From: Ischnura elegans
Taxonomy: Eukaryota; Arthropoda; Insecta; Odonata; Coenagrionidae
Assembly: GCF_921293095.1 (NCBI RefSeq)
Contig: NC_060251.1
Location: 42,265,644 to 42,329,643, forward strand
Reading direction: 5' to 3'
Length of the DNA: 64,000 bases
Shown: positions 1-10,700 of the stretch, piece after piece
How the letters are laid out: the number at the start of each line of letters is the position of its first letter
How positions within the stretch are numbered: the stretch's first letter is position 1
The notes under the pieces: generated by a model
Seen by the model: the letters and a program-made list of their open reading frames with translations, nothing else
Databases searched by the model: none
What the model was told of the DNA's origin: nothing
Position numbers and translations under genes: made by a program

Positions 1-470
1 TCCTCGCTTAAAAATGCTTAAATAACGTTAGAAATACGTCGTGTTTGGTCTCGTTCTTTTTTGAATTACGAGCACATTGCAAATATTCCAGCGTAATAAA
101 AGTATAATACCAATTGCCGAAATTCATAGTAAGTCACCTTTTGAGCTAATAGGTGATTGGATGCAGCGGTTGACCTCCAGAAACCGGAAACTTTAAGCAA
201 GTAGGCTGAAAAAGGTCAGTGGGTGAGAAAATGGGGGCGTGAAACGCGTTTCTATTGTTCTCGTGTAACTTGATATGTTTTCGAAGCTAAGATCTTCGTA
301 ATTCGATCCCTGCGCTAGCTGGGACCTTTTGCTTGATTTTGTAGAAGAGGAAAGCGTCAGAGGGGGGAGGCGAGAGATGTATGGAGGTGGATAGCGGATC
401 TTGGGAAATGCGCTTATGCTACTACCCCAAGGCTTTTAGCTTCTCCCAATGGTAATTTCATTTCGTTGGG
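1..470 (+). repeat. Interspersed repeat, truncated by window edge
   Basis: Closely matches 26010-26420 in the same order: a TACGTCGTGTTTGGTCT start, the GCAGCGGTTGACCTCCA stretch, AAAAGGTCAGTGGG and the GATCCCTGCGC block. No coding potential seen. It is probably internal sequence of the transposon family found whole at 25375-27050. Confidence 0.7.
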
Positions 471-1462
471 AATATTTAATGTATGTGCCTGTAGTTATTA
501 GCCATAAATGACACATTGTATTTATTTCGTCTCATTTTCGGCAAAAAATTGATGTGGGAAAATTATACGTCGGGACCACGATCTTCAAACAATCAATGCG
601 GAAAAACGACTCTTTTGAGATGCGGGAAAAAATTACATTGTCTATATGGAACCTTATTTGTGACCAGAAACGGCGAACGATGAATGCAGGAAAATGATCA
701 ATACGGGTACGATAGATCGGAGTTCTACTGAATAACTTTTCTTTTGAAAGCGGCAGTGTAATAATTTCTTTTCTCTGCCATCGTAATACTCTGAAAGGCA
801 CGGAATCACAACTAAATCGAATTCACTAATCAGAGGCAAATCATGTTGCCATCTTACCGTTGCTCTGATAAAAATGCGACGACTTTGTAGCAGTTTATCC
901 CACTACGGCATTGAGGCTTTAACGTTACAATTTAGGTAAATTGTAACCAATCACACGAATATTTTGTGAGATAACCGAGCTTCAACTTGAATGGAGCCGA
1001 ACCCAGGGTAAGGCAGGCAATCTCGCGGACTCGGCAGAAGTGCACCCGGCGACTGATCGGCACGCGGCGAATCTTTGCCTGCTGCCCAAAAATGGAATTT
1101 TTTTACTTGAACGCAAAATTAAATATGCTAAATTACTGTTAAGCTATTTTTGACGTTGATTTTTCGTTGTATTGCTATCAGGTGGCAATCTCAGGTGTCC
1201 ATAATTTTTCCGACGTAAATTATGCAACCCGCGTGACGTCAAAAAATTTGCGTCCGATTCTAAGACGAACCCTCTTTTCCGCAGGAGTTGCGAGGGAAAA
1301 AAACCTCGTCTTAGATTCGTGCAAATACGGTAGTTGACTAAATTTCTTTCCGATTCTGTTTAGCTTGGTTGTTACATGAATGAGTTGGTGAGAAATATTA
1401 AATCTAATGTTGACTCATTATATACTCACATAAAACATTTGAAAGAAGTTTGAACATAACAT
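471..1462. other. No recognisable gene downstream of DNAJB13
   Basis: AT-rich sequence with only short chance reading frames. A few phrases near 870-920 resemble 26690-26710, suggesting more decayed repeat. Confidence 0.5.
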
Positions 1463-1468
1463 TTTAAT
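1463..1468 (-). promoter_or_regulatory. Possible polyadenylation signal of DNAJB13
   Basis: ATTAAA on the minus strand, about 45 bases after the stop, followed about 30-40 bases later by the GT-rich TGTTTTATGTG. Position and variant hexamer are plausible; no transcript evidence. Confidence 0.35.
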
Positions 1469-1511
1469 TCAACTTCATTCTTTCAGAGGCCCTGGAATGA
1501 ATGCTTGTCAA

Positions 1512-1779
1512 TCAGATCCTTGGTGGTGCTTGATCCTTTAATGCAACTTTGTTCATTTTGTCTCTCAGGATTGTACGATTAAGATCCTCTGTGCAAGACC
1601 CTATGTTCCCCATATCTTCCAATGGAGTAAGTGCTTCTTGTATCATCAAGCGATTCCTTTTTGGTAACGGCAAGATGGGAAACTTTATGTTAAATCGAAT
1701 TCGCAGGTCACCTCTACGACGACTTCTGTCTCCATAAATTGGAAGTCCTTCTCCTGGGATTACCATTTGGTAAGAGGGC
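1512..1779 (-). CDS. DNAJB13: DNAJB13 exon 6 (CTD II end, stop)
   Basis: Encodes residues 320-408: PSYQMVIPGEGLP, then GDLRIRFNIKFP, the last strands of CTD II, then a hydrophilic tail of about 30 residues after the point where human DNAJB13 ends. Acceptor TTTACTAG; stop TGA at 1514-1512. Confidence 0.88.
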
Positions 1780-4700
1780 CTAGTAAACAATTTTTTTAAA
1801 CTAGCACATTAAAGAAGTAATACGTCATAGTCGTATACATCGTTGAGTAAAGCAGTGAGATAATTATAGCACCAAGCTGATACAACTATAACGGATAGTG
1901 GTGAGATGGTTGATTGCCTACCTCAGATGCTTTAGGACACTCTTTTCAGTTCACTCTGTCTCACCATTAGCTATCACAGCTGCTTTAGCTCAGTGTTATT
2001 ATTAGCTTGCTGCAGTACTTCATAATTTTTATGGGGAAACAAAAACCCATCACTGTTCCAAAAACTTTTATTTGCTGTCAACTAGTTTTGACAGCTGTAG
2101 CATCATTATCAAGACAAACTTTTTCTTGGCAGTGACGCTATAGCCATTGAAACTAGTCGGCAACAGATAAAAGTTTGTGGAACAGTACTGGATTTTTGTT
2201 TCACCATGAATATGTCATCATCCTAGTTCTTTCAATTAATGCTTATAGCATTCATCCAGTTAATCTCAAAATACATACTTAATTTCCTTAATCTCTCGTG
2301 TACATAGTTAATAATTATTTTAAAAGGGTGTAACTGAAACGTGGGGGGGGGGGGGGGGGGAGGGTGCTGAAAGATTGATAGCCTGTGAATTGTTGTTCTA
2401 AAAGTTTGAACTTGTTTAGCGTCCTTCTTGAGAGGACTCTAAAATTGCAATTTGAATTTGAATATCATGTTATTAAAACTCATATCAATCCACATTAGTT
2501 TACTTTATATTTTCATGTTTGTCGATTATCTGTGCTACTTCCCTGTGAATAAAGCAAGAGAAGCACTGCCTTTGTAACTGTATTTTACTGAATTATATTG
2601 AAAAATATTGCGTAAAAATGCAATGCGGCATGTTCAGATACTTAAATGAATCTCTCAGCTGAGAAATGGAAAAAAAATTTGCAGTGGCTTAATTATCTTT
2701 GATTTTAGCACAGTATGGAATGCTGTCATTGTTAATTTATCTCGTACTTACTAAGGAAAAGAATTAATTTGCATTTTAAGAATTTAAAGAATTAATTTGC
2801 ACCAATACTGTACGAGCTATTCGCTTAAAACCATGGATGTGACCAGAGAGCAGCAGATACTTAATCAGTGGGTAATGGATTTTAATCTATAGGGGCTTCA
2901 TTTAGGGTATTTTTTAACATGCATAGGCACCCCTATCTTTTGTAGGTTGTTATTTTAGGAATAGAAGTTATAAGTAAGGCAAAATCTTACGTTACTACGT
3001 CTGTGACGGCAATGCGAATGAGTTTTCCATCAATTGTTTCTACAGTGGTCTTGAATCCTGTCAGTGCTTCACAAAGTGAAATGCATTTTACTGTGGAGAG
3101 GTAGGCCATGGGTAGAACCCATCCATTCTTGGTGGTTGGCTCTTTGGAGTCGAATTTATTTTCTTCGTCTTCCTCAATCAAAGTAAGATCAAGGTGTCTC
3201 TTGTAAAGTGAGGTAATTGATTTTTTCTTTGGTACTTCTGCTTCACTTGCTAGCCTTAGCCCTTCTCTCTTGAATACAGGATGAGGAATGTCTTCAGTGA
3301 CAAATATAATGTCAGCTAAAAATGAGAGGCATATACCTGTTGAAGGATCAATTTGCTACATTTCTCACAATTTTATATTGATTAAAAAATTTTCATTCTT
3401 AATTTCCAAGCAGGTTTTTGTGAATGTAATCATATTGGAAGGAATGGATAATTTATCCCTTTAAGCGCTTTGAAATTTTTATGTGCTCTCATTTCCAAGT
3501 GGGATCAATTAATGTATCTTTAGGTCATAATTCAGAGGTGACCATTATATCTTATGGTTGCCACTGTTAAAGGGTAAAGCACATTTCAGTGATTGAAATC
3601 CGAAAATTTCTGGGATTTATCCTACAGATATGTAGATATTTATTCTGGAAACTATATTTCAGAGCAATGAATTTCTCTTAAGATTCTCACTCTGATAATA
3701 ATAATAATAATAATAATTTATTTTGTCTAGAGACCTTACAGCAAAAGATATAAGACACGTCATGAAAGGAAAAAAAATGCATATATATATATATATAATA
3801 GATTATAAATAATTGTATGTTCACAGGATATTAATGCTTAATTGGAGGAATCAAATAGGTATTCGTTAACAGAATAATAATTCTTCTCATGAAGAAAAGA
3901 TTTTAACTTCCTTTTGAATGACTCCATTGACTGAATTGATTTCAAATGCGCAGGAAGTTTATTATAAATTCTGAGGCCCAGCTCGCGTGGGCCCAGCTTT
4001 GATCTGTTAGTCCTAATGGAATGATAATGAAGGTTATTACAATTCCTAGTTTCATATTTGTGAACATCACAATTGAGCATAAACAAATCAAGATTATAAC
4101 GTACAAAAATTAAAATTGATAATAAATATACACAAGGGAGTGGAAGAATGTTAAGTGCTTTAAAAATAGGCTTGGAGGGAGCATCAAAAGGTTTTTTTGC
4201 AATGATTCTAATTGCACGTTTTTGTAATGTGAACACCTTGGAGGCATGAGGGGATGAGCCCCAAAAAATTATATTGTATGACATTCGAGAATAAAAGATA
4301 CCGTAATACAATGTAAGAAGAATATTTAAATCAACAGAGTTCCTAAGGTGTCTTAATAGATAGCAGATTGAACTTAGTTTGTTGGCTAAGAAGTCAATAT
4401 TCATCTCATAGGACATATTACTACATAAGTATGCACCAAGGAATTTTGTGTGGGACACATTCTCAATAGACTTTTTATCCAATCTAATTAGGATGCTCTC
4501 GAGAACATTGCTATTACCACAAAATTGAACAGTGTGTGTCTTTTGTGTGTTTAAAATCAATTTGTTAGCTGTACACCAGCTTAAAATACTATCATTTGCA
4601 TTTTTAGAGCTCATAATAATGTCATTTTGAGTTGGAGAAGAAAGTAAAATATTCGTATCATCAGCATATAATATGACTTTAGAACCTGGAATATTACTGA

Positions 4701-7700
4701 GGGAATGAGCTAAATCATTTATGTAGATTAAAAATAAGATTGGGCCTAAGATTGAACCCTGAGGAACTCCTACGGTGGTAGAAGTACTTTTGGAAGAGTA
4801 TATACTGCCATTTACAGACAGTGAGTTTTAATTTTGTCTTTAGGAGCTAGAAATGCTGGCATATTGAATGAAACTTGATCAGTAGCGAATGGGAATCAAT
4901 TTTTCTTTTGTAGTATTAGTTAAATAATGAATATCTACTAATTTTGCTCCTTTCAAAGTATCCCACTTTGTTTATCACATTGTTTGCAGTACTTTTTGCA
5001 ATATCTGAACCACTTTTTTATATTTATAATGCAAACATTGTCAGTCATTTTAGCATGTCTGTCAGTATCTTTACAATGTTGGCCAGTGGCGTAGCCAGGG
5101 GCGGTCCGGGGGGTCTGGAGTCCCCCCCAAAATATAAAATCACAATTATTTTCCTTAATAAAAGAAAACAAATTATTGAAAAATAATGAATTTACAAAGT
5201 ATTTTTTTAACAAATTAAGTTTTTTCGATTGTGAAAAGTGTTAAAATTAGTTTAAAACCCATAACATAGTACCCTATTTTTCAAAAATTTTCCCCCCTGG
5301 TTTTGGACCCCCCGAACGAAATTCTTGGCTATGCCACTGATGTTGGCAAAATGTCAGATGTACTAAGGTGCATTAATGGTTTTCCTGGGCATTGGGAATT
5401 GACAGAGTCACAAGGGGCCATGACTTTCTAATATCTTGGCATCATTATGATGTTAATTTTGGCTAAGGATGTATCCACAAGTAATGTGATGGCTGCATTT
5501 TTATGACCTAATTTCCAGATATTTTACCGTAATTCTGGATTTTTCTTAGGGTGTGTGTAGTGGTACATGACTTCAAGGTAATATTCTTTATGAAGTATAA
5601 GCTACGAAACGTAGGCTTTTGCATCGAGATTCATTGGTGTCAATGACTTTTGGGAGCAGCTGCATGTTGCACTTTTTCACGCAAGCTTTCGCAGCCATTG
5701 CAGGTTGCATCATCAGGCGATGGCTGCGAAAGCTCGCGTGACCAAGCGCAATACGCAGCTGCTCCCGAAAGCCGTTAACACCAAGTATGACCTACCTCAT
5801 GGCAGTAAATCACACTAAACTAATGTGATATTTAAAAATTCTCATTACTTTTTGATTAATCCTCTGATTCTTACTACTTTATAATGATATTTATTCATTC
5901 ATTGCACTGATATCCTAAGATTGGGTATCTACTGCCAAGGCCGTAGCCAGGGGGGGGATGAAGGGGGATTGATCCCCCCCCCGAAATGAAAAAAAATTAA
6001 ATAGATACTTTATGCTCGCTTGGTGCTCACACGACAATGTAATATAGCGGCGCAGGGACATCTAGTAGTCCAATGCGAAGTCAATAATTATCTAAGTAAA
6101 TTTGTAGGTGCAGTGTGTGTAGTAATAGTGCTGTGAACTAGTAGAGAGGTGAGTGACTTATGTGCCTCCTGAGGGACCGCAGAATTGACATCGACTCCGA
6201 GGAGTTAATTCATTTGATTGCTCCAAAAAAAAACTTGAAGGCTAAATTCAATTTTATAATAATATTTTTATATATTCCTTTAAGGGTTTATAATAAATAT
6301 GTATATTTAACCGTATATGCTATTTTATTTATCTTATAAAAATAATTTTATGTTTGTCTATTATTCCATAATGCCCCCCCGAAAATATTTTCTGGCTACA
6401 GCCTTGTCTACTGCAGCCTTCCTTTTATCCCTTGGCCAGCCAGTTCCCATAGATATCTTTAATGCATGTGTAATTTCATTCTTAATGTAACCAAAATTAC
6501 TGCTGGCACTATAAGTAACCTGGAATAGCGGCGATCCCTTGGTTGCCTGCTTCAGTAAATTTATACTTTATTCCTGATTCAATCCCTGGTGGAAATTTTA
6601 CATTGACAATATTTTGTGAAGATCTCGTCATTCCTTCGCATTCAGATTTAGCTTCACACAATTCTCTCCTTCGAATCAACACCTGTAAACAAGCAGTTCC
6701 TCCAATTAAAATCATTTGCAGACTTACTTTGACAAAAATCATGATCCAAAGAGAATTTGGATAAGTCTCCACCTTTCATGGAATAGTATTTTTTTTCTTT
6801 AAAAAAAATTCTCTTTGTAGCACCTCATTGCTCACGAGCATTGTTCATTCTGTACCAAGCTTAAAATCTATTTTCACTGATTCCCATGTAATGGAGTCAT
6901 TTATTTATTCAAATAACTAGTGAAAGTAATTTTTATTATTCAGAAGTAAGTTTGTCAGATAAGCAAAGATATGCATTACACAAATGTTGTGATTACCTGT
7001 TTTACTCCTCCATAAAATACTTCCTTTAGGGTCAGTGGCAGAGGATGGAAGACATCAGGATCTTTCTTTCTGACTCCTATGTGCAATCCATCTTGATAAA
7101 GTGGAAGAGGATGATATAGTGCATCCAGTAGGTCTGCATATGGACTAGTAGTGCCAAAGAATTCTCTGCACGTTGAGGTAAATAATTCTGTGAGTTAATT
7201 TTTTTCGGAAGTCCTCAAAATCAGGTAAACAATTCCTTATGTATTGTGCGAAAAATCCACAGGGAAAAAGACATTTGCCTTGACCGGGATTCGAACCCAT
7301 ATCTCCCGATTTCCGGTCGAGTGCTTTAGCCAGTTAAGCTACCAAGGCGTCATTCTCGTCTGTGGAAATTTGTGGACTATACCGGACAAGGTGGTATAGA
7401 CTGCTGAGCATGTGATACCATGAGCAGTCCAAATCGTGTGCACAGCGGTGCCACAGCCGAAGAGCAGAGCCCGAACTTTGACCACATAGAGGGGGTCGCT
7501 CTTGACTGATTTAACACGTTGACCACCATGATGTTTTTAGTAAATATGTCCTATGATGCCATTAGTGTTTTTCATTCCATTTACTATTCCCGGATCATTA
7601 AACATTAAATGTGATTTCGTTCTTTACTTTAAAATAAATATTTATATTGACACCACAACGATCATGGCCCATACGTTAGCAAGAGATTCTGGTCACTCCG

Positions 7701-10700
7701 GCGTCAGAAATCCACTTTGAAACAGTCGCTCGGAGGCCAGTCAGTATGACCGGCGTGGTGTGACGGGAGCCACTCGACTCCGGTCATTATGACCAGCATG
7801 GTGGTCAACGTGTTAAGTATAGCTATGCTTGTGTATTAGTCACTCCATTTACATTGATTTATTTAACCATTTGGGAGGAATTGAACCCTTATCCCTCCCG
7901 CTTATTAAGGGCTTGTATTGATGTCCAACTATCGTATTTCCATAAAATGTGACCATTTTTCGCGAGCTCGATAAGTTATCTCTATCGCGACAGGCATATT
8001 CAAATCGTGGCTCGACAAAATGACTTAAAGTATTATGTCCTGATATCCAATTTGAAATCGCCCAGGACTAGGTTTGCCTGTGTGGCAGTGACGTTGTCAC
8101 GGTTGCCTATATTTCAGTTAGATAATCTAGTGAACTAGGGTAGTTTCCTTAATCAAAGATAACGAAAGGCATTGATTGCGATTCGTTACCCACCATTAGT
8201 GTATTCATAGTATACAAATTATTTGGTTTTAAAAATCCCAGTTTAGACGAATGTTAATGGTCAATTTTAACCTTATTTGAAAAAGGCCAAATAGGGTGGT
8301 TTTCTATTATTTTTTTATTGCCTAAATCGAAAGATAATTACTCCTGGAGTACGTATTTCACGCTTTTAGATTTTTAAATGACGATATCTATTTTCCGCGA
8401 TTAAATGAAAAGTGAAAATTTTCAAGTACGCGAAAACGCGACGCGTAAGTATGAATGCCGGGAAATCTCTCCGTGTGACGTATTTCTGGTTCCCGCTGCC
8501 GCCCTGTGAGGTGACCTTGAGGCGAGCTGAGCGCTGATACGACGCAGGCTGCTAGCGGGTAGCTGAGTACCCTGCTGGCTGGTAGCGCTTGGCTTGAATA
8601 AGGATTATTAATACCTTATCAAATGAAGAAAACTTTCCGACCTTAGCCAGTTTTAATAAGTGATTATTAAGAAATGTTTCCCTGATCTCTGCGCCTCATG
8701 CATGCATTGGTAACCTCAGTCGATGTATAACTCCTATCTTCTCGTATAGAAACTAGGTCCCTGTGACGTCACGTGGAGTGGCATCGCATGGGCGCCAATC
8801 TGGCCCTTTTTAAATGAGGATAAAAATGGACCATGGCCATTCGTCTAAACCGGTATTTCTAAAACGAAATAATTTGTATATTATGAATACAGTAATGGTG
8901 GGCAACGAATCGCAATCAATGCCTTTCGTTTTCTTTGATGAAGGAAACTACCCTATTGGCGCCCATGCGATGCCACTCCACATGACGTCACAGGGACCTA
9001 GATGCTATGCGAGTAGTCCGGAGTTTTACATCGAGATCGTCTGAGATTACCAATGCATGCATGAGGCACAGAGCTCAGGGAAACATTCTTAAGAATCACC
9101 TATTAAAATTGCCTAGAATCGAAAAGTTTCCTTCATTTGATTGGGTATTAATAATCCTTATTTAAGCCAAGTGGTACCTGTTAGCCGAGTACTCTACGCT
9201 ACCGCCATTCTCGGCAGCAAGCAGCCTGCATCGTAGCGGCGTAGCCTCGCACCCAGGTGGCCTCACACCAGTGGCGGATACAGATGGGGGGCGTATGGGG
9301 CGCGCGCCCCCCCCTTGCGGGTCCGACTGTATTGCCGAACATTGCACAACCACTTATGGGCCTATTTTTTATATCATAAGATGGCATTGTCTTTTACATG
9401 TTTATAATCACTTCAAATAAAATTTTCATATACTTTGCCTGTGACTTGATCATCTCTTATTAACGCCAAAGTTTAGACAACTCAAGATATGTTGCGCCCC
9501 CCCCCTTGAGTTTTTTCTGTATCCGCCACTGCCTCACACAGCAACAGCCAGACGTCACACGGGCTTTTTCCTGTATTCATACTTTGCCGTCACGTTTTCG
9601 CGCGCTTGAAAATGTTTTATGTTCATTTAATCGCGAAAAATATATATTTATTTCATTTAAAAATCTAAAAGCGTAAAATACGTACCTACTCCAGGAGTAA
9701 TAATCTTTCGATTTAGGCAATAAAAAAAATAGGAAACCACCCTATTCCCGCTGTGGTTTATCCCCGCGGGTTCTCCAAGGGTTCCGGTAACTTTTCCCGA
9801 GTTGGGCCTATCATTAATAAAAGCCCTTCAATGTTAGGCGAAAAGGCTAAATCATTGTATTATCTCCAAAGCGCCGCACGAAACAAGGGACTTATTACGC
9901 AATCAGGCAAACGGATCATTTTCATTGTCATAAAGTAATTATCACGGCGTAATTCATTCTTGGGATATGTAATTACTCCCGTGCGCGTGGCTTCGTTTTT
10001 CACGCAGTGATTTGGAAAACGTCCGTCGTGGAATGACGGCAAAGTAGGGTTTATTTCTCCGACCACGTATATTACTAAAAACGATCATGGGCGTACCCAG
10101 AATCAAAACTAGAGGGGGGAGAGCCGTGATGGTTCAAAATGTTACATTTTAGCACAGAAAATAGGTTAATGAAATCAAGAGTTTTAAGAAAATAATGCCA
10201 GTCTTCATTAGTTTATGAAGTTATTGACTTGAAATTAATAATTATTTTTATTTTAGTTCCATGTAACTTTCGTTTTGCGCTAAATTTATTTTCGCTTTTA
10301 GGGGGGGGGGGGGCAGCTGCCCCCCGCTGGGTATGCCCATGAAGAGGATCTTCAAGTCGTCCTCTAAATGTGTTGTTCAAGGGAGCTGCTGTATGAAGGA
10401 GGCCCAATTCCTCCCCATAGAAGGCTGATTCCTGTTGCCACCTCGGTCGCATTTCAATCGGCTTTCAAAAATATCCGCAGCGCGGTGGTGAAATGCGATC
10501 CCCTTTTTTTCAATTATTTTGCCATCTAATGTTTGTAATTGCGAGGAATATCATTGAAAAGATATAAGTTTGATATATCACATCATCATGTATATAAATT
10601 TAGGATAACACCCCAAATTACACCATTCTTCCCCGTGAAACTCGGATCATTTCGTCCGTCAGCGACGCGAGTGGCAACTTCTGTAAACCCATTCAAACGC

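Larger units (their letters stand above)
8137..9743. mobile_element. AGGGTRG-family element B, split by two insertions
   Basis: Non-autonomous element with ends AGGGTAGTTTCC and GGAAACCACCCT. The left part 8137-8292 continues at 8955-9743. Between them sits copy A in opposite orientation; a hAT-like element is inserted at 9269-9531. It carries CACATGACGTCA at 8979-8990, one base off the family motif. Confidence 0.88.

Noticed and set aside
7290-7361. Functional tRNA gene
   Set aside because: It folds as a cloverleaf, but the attached body recurs elsewhere, as expected of a SINE.
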